Assembly: GCA_028715905.1 (NCBI GenBank)
Contig: JAQUQV010000027.1
Coordinates: 1 to 33,061, forward strand
Direction: 5' to 3'
Length of the DNA: 33,061 nt
Origin: Kiritimatiellia bacterium
Lineage (GTDB): Bacteria; Verrucomicrobiota; Kiritimatiellia; JAAZAB01
Both the position numbers and the translations under genes were made by a program. Positions 9,288 to 17,833 of the stretch are shown here, one piece after another. The notes below the pieces were generated by a model. The model was not told the DNA's origin. It ran no database searches and saw only the letters and a program-made list of their open reading frames with translations. The number at the start of each line of letters is the position of its first letter. Position 1 is the stretch's first letter.

Positions 9288-9410
9288 GTTCAGTTAAGGT
9301 ATATTCTTTTTCCCTGCGGCGCGCCGCGTTATGGGCCCACCTGCCGGACTTTCATGAATTTTCCTGTTTTCTCAACCCGTAAGGTTGATATTTTGAGTTA
9401 AAACACCGGT
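9288..9410 (-). other. 123-base gap with orphan start signal, small hairpin and palindrome
   Basis: There is no gene here. Read on the minus strand, it holds a 6-bp stem with a 5-base loop (9372-9388, UCAACC/GGUUGA) just past the stop of the CBM9-barrel gene, with no U-tract, so it is not a convincing terminator. An orphan RBS-ATG (9353-9368) follows, opening an 8-codon frame that ends in TAA, and then a perfect 12-bp palindrome GCGGCGCGCCGC (9316-9327). The orphan start is a 15/16 copy of the leader at 5498-5513. It may be a scar from the events that shortened the GH3 gene; that is inference. Confidence 0.4.
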
Positions 9411-11369
9411 TTACCGCTCATTGCGCGGGAAGTCCGGGAGGCGGCCGCCCAATTCTTCCGCCACGGCCCGAGAAACTTCTTTGTCCGCAAGAATATGGCC
9501 GAGCTCAACAAGCTGGATGCCTTTTGCGGCGGACTTTTTGACAAGATTTATCTCAGCTCTGATTCGTTCAGCCGTTTTTTTATCGTTTGCGTATTTGTCC
9601 TTGCAGTAAAACCCGATAAAAGGTGTCCCGATGCTTTTAGGATGATAACGGCCTTCTTCTTTGACCACGATGGCCGTATATTTCCCAACCTTTTCAAGAT
9701 CCCAGTGCGGCGCGAAAAACCAGGAGACCGTCTGGCCGCAGTAATCAACCGGCAGACGATTCCCGTAAAGTATGTTTGGCATGAAGACCGGATAGATATG
9801 ACATGTGGTTTTAATATTGTGCCTGGCGGATTTGGCATAAGATATCGCGGCGTCATAAAACATTATGATGGATTCTTCCGCGAACCGGTTTGCGGCCTCT
9901 TGTTCGGACAGCCCCGGGTGGGAGTCAATATAGTTCCCGCGCAGTTCGCGGCACCGCGGGCAATAACATCCATGGAAATTGCCGTATCCCACAAAATCCA
10001 GGGCAATGCCGTCAAACCCGAGTTTAATCGCCTTGTCAACGTCTTCCCTGGCGTTTTTTAAGGCGTCGGGCTGGCCAAAGCAGGGTCGCCGGGCGCATCC
10101 TTTATCAATCACTTTCCCAATATCGTCAGGCAACGGCTCTCCGCCTGCTTGGGGATTATCCGGAAGGGAACATTCCGAAACAATTATTTCCTGCCTGGCA
10201 GTTGATCTGGGCGCTATGCAATAATACGATTCAAGTCCATTCTCCCGGCAAAGCTGCGCAAAAATTTCCGGGAATTTGGCCTGGGCCTGACTCCACTCCA
10301 TGGCGTTAAATCCAAGCTCGTGCGCCATTTTTACTCCATTTTCCACGTCGTTTCGGCTTGCGCATGGTAAAGTCCAGCACCATGTCATTTTCCATTTTAA
10401 TTCGCGGCCGGATGCCTTTTCCTGATCGGGAGGCTCGTCAAAGAACAGCAATCCCCAGCGGGATGGAAGATGGCAGTTTGTGACGCCGATTACCGGCCAT
10501 GTCCAGTAAAGATGATGGCTTTTCCTTCGCTTTTCCGGTTCAAATTCCGGCTTGTAAACAGCGCCAGCGTGCAAACGCCATTTTTGTCCCGGGCGGGGTG
10601 GACAATCGCCTTTTGTAAAATGCTTCAGGGCGGCCCAGGGGACCGCCGCCTCCGCCGTCCATCCCTGATCGCAATCGTTTGAATAATTCAATGTGCCTTG
10701 AACTTGGACTGCGCTTCGCAATCCTTCGCAGTTCCAGAACCAGTCATAACGGTCTTCAAGAACAAATTTTGCGCCGCCATTAAAAAGAATGCCCATTTCA
10801 GAGCATCCTTTTTCCGTATTTGGATATTTTAAGGTCAGATCCGCCGTATTATTGATGGGATTGATATGTATTTCCACGTAATCCAGTCCGTCCGCATCAG
10901 GATCAATAAACAGCTTGACAAACGTATCGCGCCACATGATTTCGCTTTCCCCCGTCCACGGCTCGCCCTCCGGGTTGGGATGGCCGCGATAGGTGGAGCC
11001 GCGCTTGCGATCCCCGTAAAAAGCCGCGACGTTTGTATCGGAAATATTATATCCCACGTAAAGATATTGATTGTCCCAAAGCAGGCGGGCAAAAGAAGGC
11101 CCGGGGGGCATGGCGCCGTCGGCTATTCCCCGGAAGTAAATTTTTTCGGCCTTGTCCCAATCCGGCTCCGTTAAATTGCCGTCTATCCGGATGGCGCCGT
11201 CCGGAATTTTCAAACAATGGCAGATTGATGTTTGCGGTTCTTTCGGTTTTGTCCCGCCGCCGGAATTGGCGGCGGCCGTTCCAGAACAAATTGCCGAGGC
11301 CAGCAGCAGAATGCCCAAAATAGTTTTTTTCAGTCCGCCTCTCAGCCAATGTGTTCGTGATGCTTTCAT
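9411..11369 (-). CDS. Secreted CBM9-like plus TIM-barrel putative glycoside hydrolase
   Basis: The product has 652 residues. The ATG at 11369 is preceded by GAGGGAG at good spacing. Residues 1-35 are a signal peptide with a twin-basic start (LKKTILGILLLASAIC). Residues about 52-312 form a CBM9/DOMON-like module (AIRIDGNLTEPDWDKAE; the YLYVGYNISD strand; WTAEAAVPWAALK). Residues about 335-645 look like a TIM barrel with GIALDFVGYGNF (Asp458) followed by CYCPRCREL (Cys468, Cys470, Cys473). That Cys pattern is common in uncharacterised glycosidase-like barrels. The same order, CBM9 then barrel, forms the second half of the giant gene at 1-5495. The substrate is unknown, and no specific GH family can be named by eye. 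It sits 60 bases after the amidohydrolase gene. Confidence 0.75.
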   Translation of the reverse strand: MKASRTHWLRGGLKKTILGILLLASAICSGTAAANSGGGTKPKEPQTSICHCLKIPDGAIRIDGNLTEPDWDKAEKIYFRGIADGAMPPGPSFARLLWDNQYLYVGYNISDTNVAAFYGDRKRGSTYRGHPNPEGEPWTGESEIMWRDTFVKLFIDPDADGLDYVEIHINPINNTADLTLKYPNTEKGCSEMGILFNGGAKFVLEDRYDWFWNCEGLRSAVQVQGTLNYSNDCDQGWTAEAAVPWAALKHFTKGDCPPRPGQKWRLHAGAVYKPEFEPEKRRKSHHLYWTWPVIGVTNCHLPSRWGLLFFDEPPDQEKASGRELKWKMTWCWTLPCASRNDVENGVKMAHELGFNAMEWSQAQAKFPEIFAQLCRENGLESYYCIAPRSTARQEIIVSECSLPDNPQAGGEPLPDDIGKVIDKGCARRPCFGQPDALKNAREDVDKAIKLGFDGIALDFVGYGNFHGCYCPRCRELRGNYIDSHPGLSEQEAANRFAEESIIMFYDAAISYAKSARHNIKTTCHIYPVFMPNILYGNRLPVDYCGQTVSWFFAPHWDLEKVGKYTAIVVKEEGRYHPKSIGTPFIGFYCKDKYANDKKTAERIRAEINLVKKSAAKGIQLVELGHILADKEVSRAVAEELGGRLPDFPRNER

Positions 11370-11429
11370 GCAGTAATCTCCCTCTATTTGTTGTGACGCC
11401 GCCGCGGAAACGATTCATCAACGGGATGA

Positions 11430-12182
11430 TCACTTATCCGCAATGCCGAAAACATTCACGGCGTTGCCGCGCAGTATTTTTTCTTTGTCTTTTTCCGATA
11501 TGTCCGCATCGAGGACCATGCCCAGGCTGGAGGCCGGATCAAGGAGGGGCATGTCGCTGCCGTAAAGGATTTTCCCGGCGCCGGCGATCCTGACGGCATC
11601 CTCAATTTTGGGTCTTAAGGGGTAGCCGGAGGAAATTTCAAGATAGACGTTGCCGGCCTTGGCCGCGCCTTCCGCCGCCTCCCGCCATTCCGTTCCGCCC
11701 ATGTGCCCCATTATGAACTTTACGGCGGGAAAGGCCTTGGCCAGACAGAACAATCTGGAAACGCTTTGATGCCAGCAATGGAAAAGCACCGTGTTTTTGC
11801 GCGGATACTTTTCACATAAGACTTCCAGAAAACGATAATGGCCTGCGCAATCAAGGGGTTGGGCAATATAACCCTCGCTGTAAAGCTTAAGGCCGACAAA
11901 TTTTTCATCCGGCAGATAACGCTCCATTTCGCGCAGACTCAGGTCCATATAATTCGGGTTCAGCATGAGATAGGCGAAGCAGCCGGCCTGGTTTTTGACC
12001 GCCCCGGCCAGTTGGCGGTTGCCCTCCGCCAAATCGTTGATGATGGCCAGGGACGAGGAGAAAAAAGCCTTTTCAATCTCATATTTCCGCATGATCGCGC
12101 GAATATCATTCAAGCCGGTCTGTTCCGTGAGGATAAACCATTTTCCCATATGGGCATGAACGTCAATAGTTTTCATGTTCAT
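11430..12182 (-). CDS. Amidohydrolase_2 family metal-dependent hydrolase (lactonase/decarboxylase-like)
   Basis: The product has 250 residues and no signal peptide, so it is cytoplasmic. The metal-site residues of the amidohydrolase_2 (PF04909) TIM barrel are present: His9-x-His11 (IDVHAHMG), His135 (VLFHCWHQ), His160 (IMGHMGG) and Asp210 (YGSDMPL). Family members hydrolyse sugar lactones or decarboxylate aromatic acids. A lactonase role would fit the dehydrogenases nearby, but this is inference. The ATG overlaps the stop of the preceding paralog as ATGA (12179-12182), so the two are translationally coupled. It is shorter than many members (about 280-330). Confidence 0.85.
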   Translation of the reverse strand: MNMKTIDVHAHMGKWFILTEQTGLNDIRAIMRKYEIEKAFFSSSLAIINDLAEGNRQLAGAVKNQAGCFAYLMLNPNYMDLSLREMERYLPDEKFVGLKLYSEGYIAQPLDCAGHYRFLEVLCEKYPRKNTVLFHCWHQSVSRLFCLAKAFPAVKFIMGHMGGTEWREAAEGAAKAGNVYLEISSGYPLRPKIEDAVRIAGAGKILYGSDMPLLDPASSLGMVLDADISEKDKEKILRGNAVNVFGIADK

Positions 12183-12919
12183 AACCGCAGCAGTTTCGTG
12201 ATGTTTTCCGAGCGAATCACTTTCTTGTGCTCTTCGGAAATATCCGCCTTTTCCAGGCTCAGGGCCGCCGATGCGAAGTAATACAAGGGAGAGTTGGAGC
12301 CGAAAACAATGCGCCCGGCATGCCCCCTTGACGCAAACAATTGATAACTGTCCGGCGTGTTGAAAAGCGAGGAATCAAGATAAATATTCCGGTTCGTTTC
12401 CATGACCGCGAGCATTTCCGGATAGTAAAAATGGTCAACCGAGGAAATGATCACCGGCGAGCGCCACCGCACGGTCAGTCGGGCGATTTCGGTGATCATG
12501 CCCAGGCAGTGGTTTCCTTCCGGCTGGATGATCAGGGTAATCATGAGGGGCATTTCCGTTTCGGCAACTTCATCCATGAAACGCTGGAAAGGAGCGTAAT
12601 TCAACGGCCAGCCCTGCAAATTAGGAAACAGCCTGATCAGTTTAAACCCCTGTTCAAGGCATTGCCGGGCGACGCCGCCCCCTCCGTAATATTTTCGCAA
12701 GTCCACGGTCGCGGCGGGAATCAGGCGTTTGTCTTCCCCGGCCGCCCGGAGTGTCTCCACATTGCCCTCTTCATAGTCATAAAATATGCCCTTGAGCGAA
12801 AGCGACGCGAATCGCGCCACTTCGTGGCGGTCCATGATCCGCCTCAGGCCGTCAATGCTTACGTCAACCTTTCGCTTCGGCCAGAAACCGAAATAGGTAT
12901 TGATGTCCTTTGTCTTCAT
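12179..12919 (-). CDS. Amidohydrolase_2-like paralog lacking the metal ligands (probable pseudoenzyme)
   Basis: The product has 246 residues. It aligns end to end with the next gene: DINTYFGFW against DVHAHMGKW, FKLIRLFP against FVGLKLYS, IVFGSNSPL against ILYGSDMPL, and the ADISEEHKKVI tail against ADISEKDKEKI. The HxH pair is Asn7/Tyr9, the third and fourth His are gone (region 127-163), and the final Asp is Asn209. Metal-dependent chemistry is therefore unlikely. The intact frame and ATGA overlaps at both ends (12916-12919 with the DegT gene, 12179-12182 with the active paralog) argue for a kept function, perhaps as a structural or regulatory partner. Confidence 0.75.
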   Translation of the reverse strand: MKTKDINTYFGFWPKRKVDVSIDGLRRIMDRHEVARFASLSLKGIFYDYEEGNVETLRAAGEDKRLIPAATVDLRKYYGGGGVARQCLEQGFKLIRLFPNLQGWPLNYAPFQRFMDEVAETEMPLMITLIIQPEGNHCLGMITEIARLTVRWRSPVIISSVDHFYYPEMLAVMETNRNIYLDSSLFNTPDSYQLFASRGHAGRIVFGSNSPLYYFASAALSLEKADISEEHKKVIRSENITKLLRL

Positions 12920-14094
12920 TGCTCCAATATCTTCCGTATTCCCGCCGCGGTCTTCCGTATGTCCTCAAGCGAACGGGAATGGTGGATGTCCATTATCAAC
13001 AGGTCCGGCATGGCCTTTTCAAGAACAGGACACAATCCCTCTTTGTACTCTATCTTTTTCCCGTACCATTTGCAGTCAAACGGACAATTATGGCCGTAGG
13101 TTGCCATGTCCTTGAAAACCGGCTCAAGATAATTGGGCCGCGGAATGTATCCGCCGTCGGCGAATCCGACCGTGAGGGAGGCGTCCTTGCAGCGTTTCAG
13201 AAATTCAGACTTTGAAAATGGGGCTTTATCCTCGTTATACTTCATCGGATACAGCCAGTAATTTGGCTCGCAGCCGTCCGGTACGAACGCCAGCGATATG
13301 GCGGGAATACCTTTTAGCGTGGTTTCAATCAAATCAACGAACCGTTTCCTTTCCGCGTTGAATTTGGCGATTTTCTTCAACTGCGCGGTCGCCACGGCCG
13401 ACAACAATTCTGCCAGCCGGAAATTCCAGCCGAGCGTGAAATGGTTGTATTTTTTGCCGATCTGCTGGCCGTAATTCGCGAACAGAGACATTTTCTCAAG
13501 CAAGCCGGCCTGATTGGTGACGGCGATACCGCCGTCGCCGCAGGTGATATGCTTGCTCATTTGCAGGCTGAAACAGCCGATATCGCCGATGGTCCCGACG
13601 TAGCGGCCCTTGTATTTCGCGCTGTAGGCCTGGCAGCAGTCTTCAATCACGAAAAGGTTGTGCTTTTTGGCGATGGACATGATGGCATCCATCTCGCAGG
13701 GCTGGCCGAAAATATGGACGGGGATGATGGCCCTGGTTCTGTCCGTTATTTTCCGTTCAATATCGGCCGGGTCAATGCACATCGTCCTGGGGTCAATATC
13801 GGCGAAGACCGGGATGGCGTTCTGGTTCAGGACGCACCCGGAAGACGAGATGTATGAAAATGCGGTGCAAATGACCTCGTCGCCGGGCCCGATGCCGCAG
13901 GCCGCGACGGCCGCCTGGAGCGCGGCCGACCCGCTGTTGACCGCGAGGACATGCTGGCTTCCGACGTACTGCGCGAAATCCCTTTCAAAACGGGACGTGA
14001 AGCTTTGCTCCAGCCTGTCCAAGCGGCACAATTTTTGGGTTTCAATGACTTGTTTCAGCATCTGAATTTCTTCGTTTCCCATAATTTTTTTCAT
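12916..14094 (-). CDS. DegT/DnrJ/EryC1/StrS family PLP-dependent sugar aminotransferase
   Basis: The product has 392 residues, a normal length for the family. GGGAGAAGTC precedes the ATG at 14094. Fold-type I features are seen: the phosphate-binding NSGSAALQAA (53-62), Glu151-Asp152 in VIEDCCQAY (the Asp binds the pyridine nitrogen) and the Schiff-base Lys181 in FSLQMSKHITCGDGG. Members transfer an amino group, usually from glutamate or glutamine, to a keto-sugar or keto-cyclitol. A Gfo/Idh/MocA dehydrogenase lies directly upstream. Such pairs are known to oxidise a hydroxyl and then aminate it (WlbA with its aminotransferase, NtdC with NtdA). The actual sugar is not evident, and a reverse, catabolic direction is equally possible. 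Confidence 0.9.
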   Translation of the reverse strand: MKKIMGNEEIQMLKQVIETQKLCRLDRLEQSFTSRFERDFAQYVGSQHVLAVNSGSAALQAAVAACGIGPGDEVICTAFSYISSSGCVLNQNAIPVFADIDPRTMCIDPADIERKITDRTRAIIPVHIFGQPCEMDAIMSIAKKHNLFVIEDCCQAYSAKYKGRYVGTIGDIGCFSLQMSKHITCGDGGIAVTNQAGLLEKMSLFANYGQQIGKKYNHFTLGWNFRLAELLSAVATAQLKKIAKFNAERKRFVDLIETTLKGIPAISLAFVPDGCEPNYWLYPMKYNEDKAPFSKSEFLKRCKDASLTVGFADGGYIPRPNYLEPVFKDMATYGHNCPFDCKWYGKKIEYKEGLCPVLEKAMPDLLIMDIHHSRSLEDIRKTAAGIRKILEQ

Positions 14095-14170
14095 GACTTC
14101 TCCCGATTTCCAATCATTCCTGTCATCCGGCAGGGCAGTTTTGCCCGATGTCTTTCCGAGTTTTTATACC

Positions 14171-15172
14171 TTAACTTCTGACAACAACGTTCCGGTGTTC
14201 CCTTGCAGAACGATAAACTGCTTCCGCGATCTTGAGCGAGGCCAGGCCGTCTTGTCCGGTGACCAGAGGCGGACGGCCGGCTGAAACACATTCAATGAAA
14301 TGTGCGATTTCAGATTTAAAAGTCAGTTTGGCATAAGGCGCGGCGTTTTTCCGTCTTATCCATTTTTTACTCCCGCACTTGAAACGCATTTCATTCCGGC
14401 CGTAGTCAACAACCGCGGTCCCCTTGGAGCCGTATATCTCAACCGTGTTCTCCGATGCCGGCGTGGACCAGCTTAACTCAACGACCCCGGGCACACCGCC
14501 GACCGACTTTAGAAGGATGGCGGCCGTATCCTCAACCTCCATGCGCTGAACAAAAGTGCCGGTAAAAGCGGACACTTCCCGAACCTCGCCGACCAGCCAT
14601 CTGAATAAATCAATTGAATGCACCCCGCAGTCCATGACCACCCCGCCGCCCGAGCGTTCTATTTCGGCAAACCATGTTTTTTCATAATTGACGTCCAGAT
14701 TGAAGCGATTATGGAACATGACCAGCCGCCCGAGTCTGCCGTCCGCGATCATTTGTTTCACCTGCCGGTTCAAGTCATAGAAACGATGGCTGAAGCCGAC
14801 CATCAAAATAACCCTGTTTTGCCTCGCGGCCCTGATCATTTCAGCGGCCTCACGGCTGGTAACGGCCATCGGTTTCTCGCAGAGAATGTGCTTGCCGGCC
14901 CGCGCCGCGGCCACGGCCATCTCCCGGTGAAGATAGACGGGGGCGCAGAGGTTGACGGCGTCAATCCCGGGACTTTGCAGCAACTGCCGGTAATCGGTGA
15001 ACCAGCTCGGCGCGCCCCATTTGGCGGCGGCGCCCTTTGCGGTTTTTTCCGAGCGCGAGCAGACCGCCGCGACCTGCGCCAGGGGATGGTTGTGGTACCA
15101 TGGAAAACAGCCGATATCGGCCTGCCGTCCGCAGCCGATGACTCCGATGCCGATTTTTCGTTGTATTTTCAC
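14171..15172 (-). CDS. Gfo/Idh/MocA family NAD(P)-dependent dehydrogenase
   Basis: The product has 333 residues and starts at GTG (15172), with GGAGGT 4-5 bases upstream, just after the stop of the FAD oxidoreductase. The N-terminal Rossmann fold has GVIGCGRQA (10-18). The EKP motif is at 99-101 (LCEKPMAV), and the C-terminal domain keeps GGGVVMDCGVHSID with Asp181 and His185. The family oxidises or reduces a hydroxyl/keto group of sugars and cyclitols. There is no signal peptide, so it is not a GH109-type exported glycosidase. It stands 76 bases before the DegT aminotransferase, which makes an oxidise-then-transaminate pair plausible. Confidence 0.9.
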   Translation of the reverse strand: MKIQRKIGIGVIGCGRQADIGCFPWYHNHPLAQVAAVCSRSEKTAKGAAAKWGAPSWFTDYRQLLQSPGIDAVNLCAPVYLHREMAVAAARAGKHILCEKPMAVTSREAAEMIRAARQNRVILMVGFSHRFYDLNRQVKQMIADGRLGRLVMFHNRFNLDVNYEKTWFAEIERSGGGVVMDCGVHSIDLFRWLVGEVREVSAFTGTFVQRMEVEDTAAILLKSVGGVPGVVELSWSTPASENTVEIYGSKGTAVVDYGRNEMRFKCGSKKWIRRKNAAPYAKLTFKSEIAHFIECVSAGRPPLVTGQDGLASLKIAEAVYRSAREHRNVVVRS

Positions 15173-15182
15173 GGGACCTCCG

Positions 15183-16574
15183 TCAAATGACCACGCCTTG
15201 TTGCCGCAGGGCCGCTTGCAATTCCCCGATATTTATCCGGCGGGGGATCGTGTTTGTCTTGACCGCCAGGGCGGCGGCGGTTCCGCAGGCCTGGCCGGTT
15301 GCCATGCAGCAGGGCATAAACCTGACCGACGCCAGGGCCTTGTGCGTCACGGAAATACAGCGGCCGGCGACCAGCAGATTATCCGTTTTTTCAGGGACAA
15401 GACAGCGGTAAGGCACGTCATAATCATCCTTCAGGGTAGTATAGTTCTGGCCTTCCGGGTTATGCATGTCCATCGGCGCCCGGTTTTTCGCGATCACATC
15501 ATCAAACCTTCGGCTTTTAAGCGCATCTTCCTCCGTAAAGATGTATTCTCCGATGACCCGGCGCGTCTCGCGCACGCCGATGGAAACGGAACCGCGGTCA
15601 GTCCGGCGGCTGTTCGCGAAGCCGGGAATGTATTTTTTTGCGAAACCGACCAGCGAAGCCAGTTGCTTGGCTGATTCCACTTCCGCGAAAGTCAAATCGC
15701 GCACGTTCGTGCCGTCCACGCCGGCCACGAAACTCCCGCCGATTTCGGCGCGGTCCGTGCCGAGCGTGCCGTTGATCCAGATGGTGTCATAATCAAGATA
15801 TAAATCGCCCTTGGCGCGGGCCGTTTTCAGCAAACCGGTGAATCCGCTCGCGACAAAGAGCGGCAGACGGTCTTCAATAAAATCCGCGATATCTTTCGGA
15901 TGGTTTTTTTTGTACTCGCGCAAAAACCGCCATAATTCGTCGTTATTTGTGTTTTCCATGACCGGTCCGACCAGGGTCATGCCCTGGGTTTTGCCGTCGG
16001 ATTCCCGCCCTTGTTGCCAGGCGGCGCCGGCCCGGGCCGCCACGTCCCCGTCGCCCGTGGCGTCAATGATAACCTTACTCAAAAGGGCCTGCCGGCCGGA
16101 CTTGCTTTCAATGATAATGCCTTTGAGGCGATTGTTTTCAACAATGCTGTCGGCGATCCAGGCGTGCAGGAGCAGGTTTGCGCCGGCCTCCTCCAGCATG
16201 CGCAGGCTGACCCACTTGAAGACATCTACTTTGATTTCCACCAAAAAGCCGTTGTTGATGGGGTTGAAAAAGCGGCGGCCGAGGCCGCCGTTCATTTCAA
16301 GCTTGTCAAGCAATTCCTTGATGATGCCCTTGTGAATTTCCGGCACGTAACCGCCGATCCACGGCATGGGAACAGCCGTGGCCGTGCCGCCCAGGAAACC
16401 GTTGGCCTCCACCAGGATGGTTCTGGCGCCGTTCCGCGCCGCGGCTATGGCCGCCACAATACCGGCCACACCGCCTCCGGCCACGATGGCATCGGTTTCT
16501 TCCAATATCGGGGTTTGTCTTGATTTTTCTTCAATGAATGTTTTTTTCATTTTTATATATTTTGATTCTTTCAT
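15183..16574 (-). CDS. FAD-dependent oxidoreductase (FAD_oxidored family), copy 2
   Basis: The product has 463 residues. The dinucleotide-binding motif VAGGGVAGIVAA (31-42) is followed about 20 residues later by an acidic strand end (ILVEANGFLGG). VIIDATGDGDVAARAG and the C-terminal NLLVAGRCISVTHKA are typical of PF12831. No signal peptide is present. The substrate is unknown; the family acts on small organic substrates. It is a close paralog of the protein at 26218-27612, with long identical runs. Its ATG at 16574 overlaps the upstream Gfo/Idh/MocA stop as ATGA. A second in-frame ATG lies 8 codons downstream, and neither has a strong RBS. Confidence 0.87.
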   Translation of the reverse strand: MKESKYIKMKKTFIEEKSRQTPILEETDAIVAGGGVAGIVAAIAAARNGARTILVEANGFLGGTATAVPMPWIGGYVPEIHKGIIKELLDKLEMNGGLGRRFFNPINNGFLVEIKVDVFKWVSLRMLEEAGANLLLHAWIADSIVENNRLKGIIIESKSGRQALLSKVIIDATGDGDVAARAGAAWQQGRESDGKTQGMTLVGPVMENTNNDELWRFLREYKKNHPKDIADFIEDRLPLFVASGFTGLLKTARAKGDLYLDYDTIWINGTLGTDRAEIGGSFVAGVDGTNVRDLTFAEVESAKQLASLVGFAKKYIPGFANSRRTDRGSVSIGVRETRRVIGEYIFTEEDALKSRRFDDVIAKNRAPMDMHNPEGQNYTTLKDDYDVPYRCLVPEKTDNLLVAGRCISVTHKALASVRFMPCCMATGQACGTAAALAVKTNTIPRRINIGELQAALRQQGVVI

Positions 16575-17818
16575 TTCATCAAAATATCCTTTTCTTGTCC
16601 CACTTGTCTGACATTGATAAACCGGCCTTTCAATGCTGATTCTTTCGCCGCCAGGCAGGCGTATACGCTCTGGATGCCCATGGCGAGGGTGGCGCGGATT
16701 TTTTTGCCGCCCTTCATCACCCTGATGAAATCATGGATCAATTCGCGGTCGCCGCCGAAATGCGGCTGGTAATGCCCGCCGCTGATGGTGTCGGTATAGG
16801 AGCTGGAACGGCGCGACAGCTTGAGATTGTTCTTGTACCAGTCAAAGGAGACGGCCCCCTTGTAGCCGCTGACGGTCGCGCCCCTGGCCGGCCGGCAGGC
16901 ATAAAAAACCTGCGTGTAAACCCCTTTGGCGCCGTTCTTGAATTCAACCAGCGCGCTGGAGGAATCTTCATTCATCCCTTTTTCCGGCGTGCCGCAATCA
17001 ACGCTGAACGGGCAGAGATGGTCTTCCCGGGGGCGTTTTTTCAGGTCTTCCGGGCAATACAGGTGGGTGTACATAAGGTCTTCAATAGGGGACCCCTCCT
17101 GAACCTTGCGGCGGTTTGCCGGACTTTCCGGGCAGGTTTCCGCCTCGCGGCATTGCGAGCATTTCAGGCCGGCCGGTTTTTTGCCGCCGTAGACCCGGCC
17201 CCAAGACGCCGTGGCCGCCACTTTCACGATCGGCGAATCCATCAGGTAACTCATGGCGTCAAAATCATGGGTGGCCTTCTGCAAAAACAGGCCCTGGGTA
17301 ACCTGGTAATTCCGGTAATGCTGTTCAAAAAATCCGGCGCCGTAAGTAACATAATTGACCGCCAGGATATGCTCCGGCTTGCCGACCGCGCCGCCGGCAA
17401 TCTGCTCCCGCGCGAGGGCGCAGAGGGGGGAGAGGCGCAGGGGAAAACTCACAACGACCGGACATTTTGATTTTTCAAACGCCCTTTCCAGGGCCGTTGC
17501 CTGCGCCATGGAAATCGCCACCGGTTTTTCCAGAAACATCGGAACATCAAATCTGGACGCCTCAATGGCATAGGGTGTGTGCAGATTGCACCGCGGCCCG
17601 ACGATGATGCCGTCCAGTTTTGCTTTGCGCAGCATTTCCGGCAGGGTGGTGTAAAACACCGCCTCGTTCCGGTCGGCTTCCGGCAAACGCGCGCGCGCGT
17701 TTGCCTCGTCCGGGTCCACGACCCCGGCCACGCGGGCGTCGGGCTCCTCCTCAAGCAAATATCGGTTCACCAACCCGCTTGAACGATGTCCGTAACCGAC
17801 CACGCCTATTTTGAGCAT
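16571..17818 (-). CDS. Gfo/Idh/MocA family dehydrogenase with a Cys-rich insertion
   Basis: The product has 415 residues, longer than a typical 330-360. The ATG at 17818 has AAGGAAG upstream. It shows a Rossmann motif GVVGYGHRSSG (5-15), the EKP motif at 97-99, and Lys181/His184/Asp187 in QKATHDFDAM. Between about 215 and 280 lies an insert with six Cys (220, 223, 229, 255, 269, 275; first part CSQCREAETC). A similar CxxC...C patch occurs in a subset of this family; it could hold a zinc or an Fe-S cluster, but nothing in the sequence decides which. The gene is coupled by ATGA to FAD oxidoreductase copy 2, which suggests shared redox chemistry. Confidence 0.87.
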   Translation of the reverse strand: MLKIGVVGYGHRSSGLVNRYLLEEEPDARVAGVVDPDEANARARLPEADRNEAVFYTTLPEMLRKAKLDGIIVGPRCNLHTPYAIEASRFDVPMFLEKPVAISMAQATALERAFEKSKCPVVVSFPLRLSPLCALAREQIAGGAVGKPEHILAVNYVTYGAGFFEQHYRNYQVTQGLFLQKATHDFDAMSYLMDSPIVKVAATASWGRVYGGKKPAGLKCSQCREAETCPESPANRRKVQEGSPIEDLMYTHLYCPEDLKKRPREDHLCPFSVDCGTPEKGMNEDSSSALVEFKNGAKGVYTQVFYACRPARGATVSGYKGAVSFDWYKNNLKLSRRSSSYTDTISGGHYQPHFGGDRELIHDFIRVMKGGKKIRATLAMGIQSVYACLAAKESALKGRFINVRQVGQEKDILMK

Positions 17819-17833
17819 AATACCGCTTCCTTT

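Noticed and set aside
9372-9388. Hairpin after the CBM9-barrel gene as an intrinsic terminator
   Set aside because: The stem is only 6 bp and no U-tract follows in the direction of transcription.
14171-17818. Gfo/Idh/MocA proteins as GH109-type alpha-N-acetylgalactosaminidases
   Set aside because: GH109 enzymes are longer and usually exported. None of the three proteins here has a signal peptide, so a cytoplasmic dehydrogenase role is more likely.
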